DNA of 10,109 bases. Origin: JAWXCB01 sp034440455. GTDB lineage: Bacteria > Bacteroidota > Bacteroidia > Chitinophagales > CAIOSU01. Shown here piece by piece: positions 1 through 6,606 of the stretch. Below the pieces are notes generated by a model. The model saw nothing but the letters and a program-made list of their open reading frames with translations, made no database searches and was not told the DNA's origin. The position numbers and the translations under genes are program-made. The DNA lies in contig JAWXCB010000012.1 in assembly GCA_034440455.1 (NCBI GenBank), positions 1-10,109 of the forward strand, written 5' to 3'. The first letter of the stretch is position 1. Each line of letters starts with the position of its first letter.

Positions 1-1
1 G

Positions 2-307
2 GTGATGTCGCCTTATGTTATTCAGCGATTGGAAAAGTATTGGGATGAACCAAAAGCATTTATGCCAGAAAGGTTTGCCCCTGATAAATTGAAAGGCATT
101 CATCGCTATGCTTATTTTCCATTCGGTGGCGGTGCGCGCCTGTGTATTGGCAACAACTTTGCCATGATGGAAATGCAAATTATTCTTGCTGTTGCGTGCA
201 GCAAGTTCAATTTTTCGTTACCTGAAAACTTTAATTTAGAGCTGGAGGCTTTGGTTACACTTCGCCCGAAAAACGGTGTAAAGGTTTTGATTGAAAAAGC
301 TTGCTAG
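2..307 (+). CDS. Cytochrome P450, C-terminal fragment (gene starts before the window)
   Basis: This is the last ~100 residues of a cytochrome P450, a heme monooxygenase that oxidises small organic substrates using electrons from a redox partner. The fragment shows the PERF motif (residues 22-25) and the heme-binding loop FPFGGGARLCIG (residues 39-50). The expected cysteine thiolate ligand is Cys48 (codon 143-145). After the loop comes the usual L-helix and a short beta-rich C-terminus ending at TAG. The GTG at position 2 is not a credible start: a full P450 has about 400-500 residues, so roughly three quarters of the gene, including the I-helix and ExxR motif, lies outside the window. The substrate cannot be told from this piece. 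The next gene in the same direction is lepA, about 700 bases away, so no operon is implied. The family is certain; the subfamily is unknown. Confidence 0.93.
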   Translation: MMSPYVIQRLEKYWDEPKAFMPERFAPDKLKGIHRYAYFPFGGGARLCIGNNFAMMEMQIILAVACSKFNFSLPENFNLELEALVTLRPKNGVKVLIEKAC

Positions 308-393
308 TTTTATTTAGACCAATAGTCTCCCCACTTTCCGTAAAGTAAGCATAGCAATCTCAAGATGTATAATAAAAAGTGGTCTCCGACTAC

Positions 394-774
394 CTACATT
401 AACAACATACTTTCTCTATCTCGAGTTTGACGCAGTGCACTCAAGATAGAAAAGACTACAGATAGTGGGATTACTCCTGTTTCCTTCTGCCGCCATCTGC
501 GTTTCTTAATACGCAGGTAAACTGCCTTACCACGAAGCGGAAAGTCTTGAAGCAATTTACTCTCTATAAAGCCTTTTGACTCTTACTCAGCAGCAAGGAA
601 TCCATTAGGAATTTCATTCTTTTCTTCAAAGTCTATCAGCCTATATTCTTCCTTAATTGCTACAGAACATAATGTTTGGAAGTTAATGATTAGAAAGTAG
701 TCCATCAACTCGGATGGAAAAAACTGTTGTAACAGTTTATAGTCTATTGTTTCAATAGCTTTTTGACCGCTAAT
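394..774 (-). pseudogene. Decayed ISAon1-family transposase, N-terminal ORF
   Basis: Reading the minus strand from 774 gives a degraded protein that resembles the N-terminal ORF of ISAon1-family transposases, as I recall that family. One frame reads AIETIDYKLLQQFFHPS. A one-base shift near 707-712 then continues as SELMDYFLIINF and later EEKNEIPNGFLAAE. An in-frame TAA follows, and the same frame resumes as SKGF, then QDFPLRGKAVYL and IKKRRW. The family hallmarks are a 'LLP..LLDYF' start, 'EEKN.IP', 'SKGF', 'QDFP.RGK.V.L' and a basic RRRW end. Recognisable similarity ends near 472; the frame stays open to a TAG at 394-396. There is no ATG at the upstream end. With a frameshift, a stop and no start, this is a relic. 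The second, DDE-type ORF is not recognisable in the 308-393 remainder, so the element is also truncated. The family call rests on remembered consensus motifs. Confidence 0.72.
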
Positions 775-985
775 TTATATCCTATTTTTTAATTACTCCC
801 CAACTTTTGAGGCTGACCCTTTTATTGCCTCACCCAATCCATCTTCAGATGGAGAAGGAATATGTGGTAGAATTTTTAGAACTGCACTTAAGTTATAAAT
901 CAGGGACATTTTTCAATTCGTAATTCACAAATTTTCATCTTTAAAACTCTCCCTTACATCCCAACACGCAACACGCATTTCTCCT
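775..985. other. Intergenic remainder upstream of lepA
   Basis: This AT-rich stretch has no credible coding frame. It contains a short hairpin at 839-852 (CCATC, loop TTCA, GATGG). The segment at about 796-819, ending in GAGGCTGACCC, lies just beyond the 5' end of the transposase relic and could be one terminus of the old insertion element. No matching inverted end was found on the other side of the relic, so that idea is unproven. Nothing else was recognised here. Confidence 0.4.
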
Positions 986-993
986 TATCTTTG
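986..993 (+). promoter_or_regulatory. Probable lepA -7 promoter element
   Basis: TATCTTTG matches the Bacteroidota housekeeping -7 consensus TAnnTTTG exactly. It ends only 8 bases before the lepA ATG, so transcription would start within a base or two of the start codon. I found no TTG at the usual 19-21 base spacing upstream, so the -33 half is weak or absent. Confidence 0.5.
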
Positions 994-1001
994 CCGCCTC
1001 A

Positions 1002-2792
1002 ATGAAAAACTTTAGAAATTTCTGCATTATCGCCCATATTGACCACGGGAAAAGTACGCTGGCTGACAGGCTGATTACGACTACGAAAACCCTCACTTCA
1101 CGCCAGATGAAAGACCAGGTTTTAGACAGCATGGACTTGGAGAGGGAGCGCGGCATCACCATCAAGAGCCACGCGATTCAGATGCACTACATTGAGAACG
1201 GAGTATCCTACACGCTCAATCTGATTGACACTCCGGGGCACGTTGATTTTTCCTATGAAGTGTCGCGCTCCATTGCCGCCTGCGAGGGCGCGCTGCTGCT
1301 GGTTGATGCTTCGCAGGGCATTCAGGCGCAAACAATTTCAAACCTCTATCTGGCCATCGAGCATCAATTGGAAATTATCCCCATCGTGAATAAGATTGAC
1401 ATGGATGGAGCAATGATTGACGAAACTATTGAGCAGATTGTTGATCTCATCGGCTGCAAAAAAGAAGATATTATTCTCGCCAGCGGACGCACTGGCAAAG
1501 GCGTTCCCGAAATCCTCGAACAGATTATCAAACGTATTCCGGCACCTACAGGCGACCCTGATGCTCCGATGCAGGCGCTGATTTTCGACTCCGTGTTTAA
1601 TTCTTATCGCGGGGTGGTAGCTTACTTCCGCATTTTTGACGGACGCATGCGCAAAGGCGACAAGGTGAAATTTGTGAACACAAAAAAAGAATATCATGCT
1701 GACGAAGTGGGCGTGCTGCAATTGGATTATGTGCCGCAGGAAGAACTTTCGGCAGGAAACGTGGGCTATATTATCACAGGTATCAAGCAGTCCCGCGAAA
1801 TAAAAGTGGGCGACACGATTACACAGGTGAACAATCCCTGCACAGAGGTGGTGCATGGGTTTGAAGATGTGAAGCCGATGGTGTTTGCAGGCATTTACCC
1901 GATTGATAATGACGACTTTGAGGAATTGCGCGAATCGCTCGACAAACTACAACTCAACGATGCTTCATTAACCTTTGAGCCTGAATCATCCGCTGCCCTC
2001 GGCTTTGGCTTCCGTTGCGGCTTTTTGGGAATGTTGCATTTGGATATTGTGCAGGAACGCCTTGAGCGCGAGTTTGACATGACGGTGATTTGCACTGTAC
2101 CGAACGTGTCGTATTTCGCTTATGACATGAAGGGCAATAAACTGATGGTGAACAACCCCGTTGATATGCCCGCGCCCGAAACGCTTGACCGGGTTGAAGA
2201 GCCTTACATTCGCGCACAAGTGATTACCAAGCCGGAGTATATAGGCGCTATTATGAAGTTGTGCATTGACAAGCGCGGTACGCTGAACAACCAAGTGTAT
2301 CTTACACCTTCGCGTATTGAGTTGACATTTGAAATGCCGCTGGCGGAAATTGTATTCGATTTTTATGACAAGCTGAAATCTATCTCGCGCGGCTATGCTT
2401 CGTTTGACTATCATCCTCTCGATTATCGCCCCGGAGATTTGGTGAAATTGGATATGAAACTAAATGGCGAAAATGTTGACGCGCTGTCAGCATTGATTCA
2501 CCGCGATAAGGCGTATGACTTCGGAAGAAGATTATGCGAGAAGCTAAAAGAGTTGTTGCCGAAACAACAATTCGTGATAGCGATACAGGCTGCTATTGGC
2601 GAGAAGATTATCGCCCGCGAAACCATCAGCGCGATGCGCAAAGATGTAACTGCAAAATGTTATGGCGGTGACATCTCGCGCAAAAGAAAGCTGTTGGAAA
2701 AACAGAAAAAAGGAAAGAAGCGCATGAGGCAAATCGGAAACGTGGAAGTGCCGCAGTCGGCATTCATGGCTGTGCTGAAGCTGAATGATTAA
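1002..2792 (+). CDS. lepA: Elongation factor 4 (LepA), ribosome back-translocating GTPase
   Basis: LepA/EF4 is a cytoplasmic translational GTPase that binds the ribosome, can reverse translocation and helps ribosome function or assembly under stress. The 596-residue length is normal for the family. The G domain has the P-loop AHIDHGKST (11-19), the switch I segment RGITIK (50-55), DTPGH (76-80) with the catalytic histidine, and NKID (130-133). EF-G-like domains II, III and V follow. The end carries the LepA-specific C-terminal domain with GGDISRKRKLLEKQKKGKKRM, a basic tRNA-contacting tail, then a terminal 'VPQSAFMAVLK' segment. The ATG at 1002 begins exactly at the conserved N-terminus. It has no Shine-Dalgarno sequence, and a -7 element lies 8 bases upstream, so the mRNA may be nearly leaderless. 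The gene is intact. Downstream folD is on the same strand but separated by a palindromic repeat. Confidence 0.98.
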   Translation: MKNFRNFCIIAHIDHGKSTLADRLITTTKTLTSRQMKDQVLDSMDLERERGITIKSHAIQMHYIENGVSYTLNLIDTPGHVDFSYEVSRSIAACEGALLLVDASQGIQAQTISNLYLAIEHQLEIIPIVNKIDMDGAMIDETIEQIVDLIGCKKEDIILASGRTGKGVPEILEQIIKRIPAPTGDPDAPMQALIFDSVFNSYRGVVAYFRIFDGRMRKGDKVKFVNTKKEYHADEVGVLQLDYVPQEELSAGNVGYIITGIKQSREIKVGDTITQVNNPCTEVVHGFEDVKPMVFAGIYPIDNDDFEELRESLDKLQLNDASLTFEPESSAALGFGFRCGFLGMLHLDIVQERLEREFDMTVICTVPNVSYFAYDMKGNKLMVNNPVDMPAPETLDRVEEPYIRAQVITKPEYIGAIMKLCIDKRGTLNNQVYLTPSRIELTFEMPLAEIVFDFYDKLKSISRGYASFDYHPLDYRPGDLVKLDMKLNGENVDALSALIHRDKAYDFGRRLCEKLKELLPKQQFVIAIQAAIGEKIIARETISAMRKDVTAKCYGGDISRKRKLLEKQKKGKKRMRQIGNVEVPQSAFMAVLKLND

Positions 2793-2798
2793 CGTCCT

Positions 2799-2878
2799 CG
2801 TCATGCTGAGCATAGCGAAGCATCTCCTCTTTTAAATAAGAGATTCTTCGCTTTGCAGAGCCTCCGCACAGAATGACG
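2799..2878. repeat. Intergenic palindromic repeat (CGTCATGCTGAGC...GAATGACG type)
   Basis: This is an imperfect long inverted repeat filling the lepA-folD gap. The outer arms are CGTCAT (2799-2804) and ATGACG (2873-2878). The inner arms, GCGAAGCATCTC (2815-2826) and GAGATTCTTCGC (2840-2851), pair at 11 of 12 positions around an AT-rich loop. The wording 'GTCATGCTGAGC..GCGAAGCATCTC' is one I recall from intergenic repeats scattered through many bacterial genomes, including Bacteroidota. As RNA it would form a strong hairpin and may terminate or stabilise the lepA transcript. No U-run follows it, so it is not a classic intrinsic terminator. Confidence 0.75.
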
Positions 2879-2892
2879 GAAAACACAAACAC

Positions 2893-3774
2893 ATGCAAAT
2901 CCTTGACGGCAAAAAACTCTCCGCAGAAGTAAAAGAAGAAATCAAACTTGAAGTAGAGAAGCTCAAACTTCAGGGCGGCAAAATCCCGCACCTTGCAGCG
3001 GTGCTTGTGGGAAATGATGGCGCAAGCGAAACTTATGTGGGCAGCAAAGTCAAATCGTGCGAGTATGTCGGATTCAAATCAACCTTAGTAAGGAAACCTG
3101 ATTCCATCACTGAACAAGAGTTGCTGCAAGTAGTAGCTGATTTGAATAACGATGCCGACATTGACGGCTTCATCGTGCAGATGCCACTACCAAAACATAT
3201 TGATGAGGCGAAAATCACGCTCGCCATCAACCCGGAAAAAGATGTGGATGGATTTCATCCGATTAATGTCGGGCGCATGACGCTGGGACAATCGGCTTAC
3301 GTTTCAGCAACGCCTTTCGGTATTTTAAAACTGCTGGAGAAATATAACATTGACACAAACGGCAAGCACTGTGTAGTGATTGGCAGAAGCAATATCGTGG
3401 GAACGCCTATGAGCATATTGCTTTCACGCAACGCTAAGCCCGGCAATTGCACCGTTACGCTTTGCCACAGCAGAACGAAAGACATCAAATCCTTCACGCT
3501 ACAAGCAGATATTATTGTTGCCGCAATCGGCAAACCCGATTTCGTAACTGCGGACATGGTGAAGCAGGGCGCAGTGGTGATTGATGTTGGTATCACCCGT
3601 GTTGCCGATGCTTCCACAAAATCAGGCTACAAGTTGAAAGGCGATGTAAAGTTTGATGAAGTAGCGCCCAAGTGCAGCTACATCACCCCCGTGCCGGGTG
3701 GCGTGGGTCCGATGACGGTGACGGCATTATTGGGAAACACGCTGAAAGCGTGCAGGAAGGAAGTTTATAGTTGA
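2893..3774 (+). CDS. folD: Bifunctional methylenetetrahydrofolate dehydrogenase/cyclohydrolase
   Basis: FolD interconverts 5,10-methylene-, 5,10-methenyl- and 10-formyl-tetrahydrofolate in the cytoplasm with NADP(H), supplying one-carbon units for purines and formyl-Met-tRNA. The 293-residue length is typical. The substrate-site residues are all present: Tyr48 and Lys52 in TYVGSKVK, Gln96 in QMPLP, and Asp119 in KDVDGFHP. The Rossmann-fold cofactor domain has GRSNIVGTPMS (164-174). The C-terminal signature PVPGGVGPMT (266-275) is complete. No key residue is missing. The ATG at 2893 fits the family N-terminus ('ILDGK'); it has no Shine-Dalgarno sequence. The glycosylase gene starts 20 bases after its stop on the same strand, so the two are probably co-transcribed. 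Confidence 0.98.
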   Translation: MQILDGKKLSAEVKEEIKLEVEKLKLQGGKIPHLAAVLVGNDGASETYVGSKVKSCEYVGFKSTLVRKPDSITEQELLQVVADLNNDADIDGFIVQMPLPKHIDEAKITLAINPEKDVDGFHPINVGRMTLGQSAYVSATPFGILKLLEKYNIDTNGKHCVVIGRSNIVGTPMSILLSRNAKPGNCTVTLCHSRTKDIKSFTLQADIIVAAIGKPDFVTADMVKQGAVVIDVGITRVADASTKSGYKLKGDVKFDEVAPKCSYITPVPGGVGPMTVTALLGNTLKACRKEVYS

Positions 3775-3794
3775 CCGTTTTCAGTTGATAGCAA

Positions 3795-4394
3795 ATGCAC
3801 TACATCCCGCACCTTTCATCTGACAAAAAACTTGCAGCAGTAATTATTGCGCAGCAGTCATTAAAACTGAAGAAGCGCAAGAATGTAACCGTACGGTTAT
3901 GCGCATCAATCATGTCGCAACAACTTTCAACAAAAGTTGCCGATGTGATTTACAAGCGGTTTCTCAATTTGTTTGATGGAGAAGAACCGAATCCGGAACA
4001 AATTCTTTCCATAAAACCTGAAAAATTGAGAAGCATCGGATTGTCGAATGCGAAAGTGATGTATGTGCAGAATGTAGCGCGCTTCGCGCTTCAAGAAGGA
4101 TTAGACCATAAACATTTAGGCAAGAAAAGTAATGAGGAAGTAATTCTGCATCTCACAAAAATAAAAGGTGTTGGTCGCTGGACTGCCGAAATGATTCTGA
4201 TGTTCACGCTTGGACGCGAAGATGTATTTGCTGTTGATGATTTGGGCATTCAGCAGGCAATGCAAAAACTCTATCAACTAAAAGCTGCTGATAAGAAATT
4301 GTTAAAGAAACGCATGTTGAGCATCTCTGAAAAATGGAGTCCCTACCGCACCTATGCCTGCATGCACTTATGGAGGTGGAAGGATGCGAAGTAG
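3795..4394 (+). CDS. DNA-3-methyladenine glycosylase II-like protein (AlkA-type HhH-GPD)
   Basis: This is a base-excision repair glycosylase of the HhH-GPD superfamily that removes alkylated purines from DNA. The 199-residue chain begins with the all-helical core (SIMSQQLSTKVADVIY, 38-53). It then has the helix-hairpin-helix KIKGVGRWTAEMILMF (122-137), which grips the DNA backbone. The catalytic aspartate is Asp149 in VFAVDDLGIQ, equivalent to AlkA Asp238 by its spacing from Trp129. There is no Fe-S cysteine cluster, which argues against endonuclease III or MutY. The N-terminal TBP-like domain of E. coli AlkA is absent, as in the shorter yeast Mag1-like forms. The gene follows folD by 20 bases. 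Its stop lies 4 bases from the end of the convergent exosortase operon, with no visible terminator between them. Confidence 0.9.
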   Translation: MHYIPHLSSDKKLAAVIIAQQSLKLKKRKNVTVRLCASIMSQQLSTKVADVIYKRFLNLFDGEEPNPEQILSIKPEKLRSIGLSNAKVMYVQNVARFALQEGLDHKHLGKKSNEEVILHLTKIKGVGRWTAEMILMFTLGREDVFAVDDLGIQQAMQKLYQLKAADKKLLKKRMLSISEKWSPYRTYACMHLWRWKDAK

Positions 4395-4398
4395 TTTG

Positions 4399-5034
4399 TT
4401 AGCGGAATGCAGCAGGTTTTAATAATTCATTTAAATCATTTTTGCGAAATGTTACTAATATCCAAATGAACACCGGGATAACAAATCTCAACCCCATGGT
4501 TTCAACGAAAAGGTAATGCAGCGCATCCATCACTCGCTGCCAAAAGGGAGAAAAATGAATTACCTGTAAAAATTCATTCCGGTCAAATTCATACAGCACC
4601 TGAATATACAACTGAAACCAAATCAGCGCGTGCATCAGCAATACCCCAAACGCCAAAGCCACCAGTTTGCGTTTCCAGCCGATAAAGGGGGTAGCTGCAA
4701 TTAAAGAGAAAAGCAGCGCCACCTGAAGATAACCGGCATACCAACTGCTCACTTCCACACGCGCATTCTGGTAGGGCTTGTTCGCATCTATCGCTTTATT
4801 CATCACTTCCCTGTTCGCAAGCCGCATTTCAGTAGAGAACTTCGGCAGTGCGGGTTTTTTAATTTTCACAAATCCAACCGCGCCCTTGTCAATGAAAGAA
4901 TAAAAAAACGTCTTTCCGAAACTCCTGTAATACTCCGCAAATATTTTATCGCCCACCGGGCTTGTAATTAAAAACAATCCATAAATGGCGATGAAATAAA
5001 TTACAAACCTTCCAACAGGTTTCTTTTCATTCAT
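4399..5034 (-). CDS. Four-helix membrane protein, probable exosortase (XrtH)-associated protein
   Basis: This 211-residue integral membrane protein has predicted helices at about 9-27, 97-117, 121-143 and 183-202. A soluble loop of about 70 residues (28-96) lies between helices 1 and 2 and probably sits in the periplasm. I see no catalytic motif. The start codon lies inside the last codons of the exosortase gene (8-base overlap, ATGAATGA), so translation is coupled. Exosortase H genes are often accompanied by a membrane protein of about this size described only as exosortase H-associated, and position and topology fit that role. Assignment rests mainly on context. The protein could help present the sorting signal or process the cleaved product. 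It is the last gene of the five-gene minus-strand operon. Confidence 0.65.
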   Translation of the reverse strand: MNEKKPVGRFVIYFIAIYGLFLITSPVGDKIFAEYYRSFGKTFFYSFIDKGAVGFVKIKKPALPKFSTEMRLANREVMNKAIDANKPYQNARVEVSSWYAGYLQVALLFSLIAATPFIGWKRKLVALAFGVLLMHALIWFQLYIQVLYEFDRNEFLQVIHFSPFWQRVMDALHYLFVETMGLRFVIPVFIWILVTFRKNDLNELLKPAAFR

Positions 5035-5596
5035 AAACTCCGGCTTTTTGTTGCGACCAGCGAATCCAAATCACCCAGCACACCAGCGCGAGCAGAATAA
5101 ATACTACCTGCCACACTTCCATGTGCATGAAGTCAAACAAAGCGGGAGCATATAGCCCCGTGAGAAACAAGCTGACAATCCTGATGAGGTTCACCGCGAG
5201 GAGAAAAGCCACTCCTGCTGCGATGCCCGGCATCTTCTTTTTAAACGATGCGGGGAAAGCAAGCACCGCTGAAGCAAAAAGCGCAATCGGTTCAATCGCA
5301 TCACAGCCGCGCTTCACGCTGATGGAAAAATCAGCATTGGAGATGTTCATGCCGGAAACAACGGTGCCGTAGCCAAACAGGTTGAGGATGAACCCGGCAA
5401 GGCGCGCGTAGAAATGCAGCACCGGGTTGAAAATAGTTTCCGTAAAGAATTCAGTAATCCAAACGGCATAAAACAAACCCATCAGTGCGCCAAACACCAG
5501 CAAAAAAAGCAGGATGGGGTTTTTGTCAGCTATGCTTGCTTTCAGCTTATCCTTGAATGAATCACCAGCCTTTGCCTTCTTGTCCTTTTTTCCCAT
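5027..5596 (-). CDS. xrtH: Exosortase, probably XrtH (IPTL-CTERM-specific)
   Basis: Exosortases are inner-membrane cysteine transpeptidase-like enzymes that recognise a C-terminal tripartite sorting signal on exported proteins, cut it and pass the protein on for surface attachment or release. The catalytic triad of the family is visible: Cys98 in KRGCDAIEP, Arg139 in NLIRIVS and His158 in FDFMHMEVWQ. Helices lie near 27-47, 60-80, 103-117, 124-147 and 162-180. I choose the ATG at 5596 (189 residues) because the preceding gene's stop sits 1 base upstream and a lysine-rich cytoplasmic N-terminus (MGKKDKKAK) is typical. A start at 5719 would overlap that whole gene with a non-hydrophobic, unlikely extension. 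The XrtH subtype is inferred from the IPTL-CTERM protein nearby; another short Bacteroidota exosortase type such as XrtX is possible. Confidence 0.9.
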   Translation of the reverse strand: MGKKDKKAKAGDSFKDKLKASIADKNPILLFLLVFGALMGLFYAVWITEFFTETIFNPVLHFYARLAGFILNLFGYGTVVSGMNISNADFSISVKRGCDAIEPIALFASAVLAFPASFKKKMPGIAAGVAFLLAVNLIRIVSLFLTGLYAPALFDFMHMEVWQVVFILLALVCWVIWIRWSQQKAGVYE

Positions 5597-5597
5597 G

Positions 5598-5798
5598 TTA
5601 TGTTTCAGGATTCCAGAATGCGAGGTGAAAAAAATAAGCTGCCAGCACCGCAGCCACAGGCGCGCCAAACGGGTCGGCTGTGGTGGGCTCATAGTCAAAG
5701 CAGATGATTGCAACAACAAACAGCAGGACTATTACTACCGCCACTACGCCCAGCGTTTTGAGATAAAGCGGCTTGTTAAATGGAATGTGCAATCTCAT
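5598..5798 (-). CDS. Small two-helix membrane protein of the exosortase operon
   Basis: This is a 66-residue protein I do not recognise. It has a short basic N-terminus, helix 1 at about 14-34 (strongly valine/leucine rich), a small acidic loop with FDYEPTTADPFG, and helix 2 at about 47-62. Both ends would then lie on the same side of the membrane. Its ATG overlaps the vapC stop as ATGA (5795-5798). Its TAA is followed after one base by the exosortase ATG (TAACATG). This packing, and a reading frame consisting almost entirely of membrane helix, support a real gene translationally coupled to its neighbours. It may be a small subunit or accessory of the exosortase. No function can be read from the sequence. 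Confidence 0.75.
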   Translation of the reverse strand: MRLHIPFNKPLYLKTLGVVAVVIVLLFVVAIICFDYEPTTADPFGAPVAAVLAAYFFHLAFWNPET

Positions 5799-6232
5799 GT
5801 TATCTTCATCACTTTAAAACCACAGGCTTTTGCAACAACTGACAAGTTTTCGTCAGAAACAACAAACGTCCAATCCCTTTCTGCATTCATGCCGAAAGCC
5901 CCCAATTGCAGGGCATCAAGGGTTCTAAGACCTCTTTGCTTTCCATGCGTTGCCAATAATTTTTTTGCCTCTTCAATAATGAGGGTTCCAAAAGGCGTGA
6001 CGTTCATGGTGGCAAGTTCTTCCTCAAAGCCTTCCAGCGCGCGCTTCAACTCATTGTCCTTGATTTCGCCATTGCGGAATTTTCTGTACAGCGCGCTTGC
6101 AAACTCCAGAGTTGAAATTTCGGATACCCACACCTTGTTGCCTGCCCGCTCCATTATCTTCCTGACCTTGTCCGACCCGCTCTCTTCGTGAAAATATTTT
6201 ACGAGAGCGGAGGTGTCAATGAAATAATTCAT
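5795..6232 (-). CDS. vapC: PIN-domain ribonuclease toxin of a VapBC pair
   Basis: VapC toxins are Mg-dependent PIN-domain RNases that cut tRNA or rRNA and stop translation unless bound by their antitoxin. This 145-residue protein has the full acidic set: Asp6 in FIDTSALVK, Glu43 in EISTLEF, Asp106 in RTLDALQLG and Asp127 in VVSDENL. The length is normal and the gene is intact. Its ATG overlaps the stop of the upstream antitoxin gene by 4 bases (ATGA, 6229-6232), the standard coupled arrangement. Its own stop overlaps the next gene, the 66-residue membrane protein, in the same way. Read-through into the exosortase genes is therefore expected. The RNA target cannot be deduced. Confidence 0.93.
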   Translation of the reverse strand: MNYFIDTSALVKYFHEESGSDKVRKIMERAGNKVWVSEISTLEFASALYRKFRNGEIKDNELKRALEGFEEELATMNVTPFGTLIIEEAKKLLATHGKQRGLRTLDALQLGAFGMNAERDWTFVVSDENLSVVAKACGFKVMKIT

Positions 6233-6441
6233 ACCCGGTCGCTTCTTGAAGCCGCAATTTCATCTGACAAAGGAGTTTTGAGATTCCTCAGCGCAGCCCT
6301 TGCTTTCCTGCCGCCCGTGCCCGGTCGCAGCGGTTTTCTTGCAGACTTTCGTTTCAGCGTTCTGATAAGGCTCCTCACTAACAGAAGCTCCGATGCTGAA
6401 AGTGATTCCATCTCTTTCAAAAGTCTTTCTTTCGCTGACAT
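6229..6441 (-). CDS. VapB-like antitoxin
   Basis: This 70-residue protein lies directly upstream of vapC with an ATGA overlap. The N-terminal half (about 4-30) is amphipathic helical (ERLLKEMESLSASELLLVRSL). The C-terminal half is basic and ends in the PLSDEIAASRSDR segment (58-70), which resembles the flexible toxin-binding tail of many VapB antitoxins. I see no clear AbrB or ribbon-helix-helix DNA-binding signature, so the DNA-binding class is uncertain. Its role is inferred from the neighbour, size and tail. A -7 promoter element lies 15 bases upstream of its ATG, making this the first gene of the operon that ends at 4399. Confidence 0.8.
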   Translation of the reverse strand: MSAKERLLKEMESLSASELLLVRSLIRTLKRKSARKPLRPGTGGRKARAALRNLKTPLSDEIAASRSDRV

Positions 6442-6455
6442 GGCAATGGTTTTTC

Positions 6456-6463
6456 CAAAAATA
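6456..6463 (-). promoter_or_regulatory. Probable -7 element of the vapBC-exosortase operon
   Basis: On the minus strand this reads TATTTTTG, an exact match to the Bacteroidota TAnnTTTG -7 consensus. It lies 14 bases from the antitoxin ATG (6441), predicting a leader of only a few bases. No convincing TTG lies at 19-21 bases upstream. It is the only good promoter candidate I see for the whole five-gene operon. Confidence 0.45.
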
Positions 6464-6522
6464 GAATTATTCAGCGGGTTAACCTTTTCAGTGCAATGAA
6501 CAGCAATGCGCTTTGCCGAAAA

Positions 6523-6585
6523 CTCTAAACTCTAAACTGCTTTCGCAGAACCCCTCCCATACCGCGTCTTCAACACCGCCACCGC
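6523..6585 (-). repeat. Direct repeat, copy A (IPTL-CTERM gene 3' end)
   Basis: This copy matches 7189-7254. The first 16 bases (CTCTAAACTCTAAACT) are identical, and a later block (6555-6585 against 7224-7254) agrees at 29 of 31 positions. The middle differs in sequence and by 3 bases in length, which keeps the reading frame. In both copies the stop codon falls at the same place in the repeat. Confidence 0.8.
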
Positions 6586-6591
6586 CCACTG
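6532..6591 (-). pseudogene. Relic of an IPTL-CTERM protein C-terminal tail
   Basis: The minus strand reads QWAVAVLKTRYGRGSAKAV and then TAG. This parallels the end of the intact tail downstream, AVAVWKARYGKAYGKAGV and TAG. An in-frame TAA at 6592-6594 lies just before the fragment, and the rest of the gene, including the IPTL motif, is missing. It starts directly after the stop of the 80-residue gene at 6607. It is best read as the leftover end of a second IPTL-CTERM gene or of a duplication. A chance match is unlikely because the stop codon and the TTTAGAGTTTAGAG context are shared as well. Confidence 0.7.
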
Positions 6592-6606
6592 TTATTTCAA
6601 ATACGC

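Noticed and set aside
796..819. Possible insertion-element terminus near the transposase relic
   Set aside because: No matching inverted end was found on the other side of the relic, so there is no support beyond position.
1338..1856. Minus-strand open frame of 172 codons inside lepA
   Set aside because: It is antisense to a fully conserved part of lepA, His/Cys rich and without any recognisable domain; a frame shadow.
5597..5719. Upstream extension of the exosortase to 5719
   Set aside because: It would cover most of the 66-residue gene and add a non-helical N-terminus; the ATG at 5596 directly after that gene's stop fits better.
5514..6191. Plus-strand open frame of 225 codons across the exosortase operon
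   Set aside because: It runs antisense through vapC, the 66-residue gene and the exosortase, all of which have convincing motifs or coupling; a shadow.
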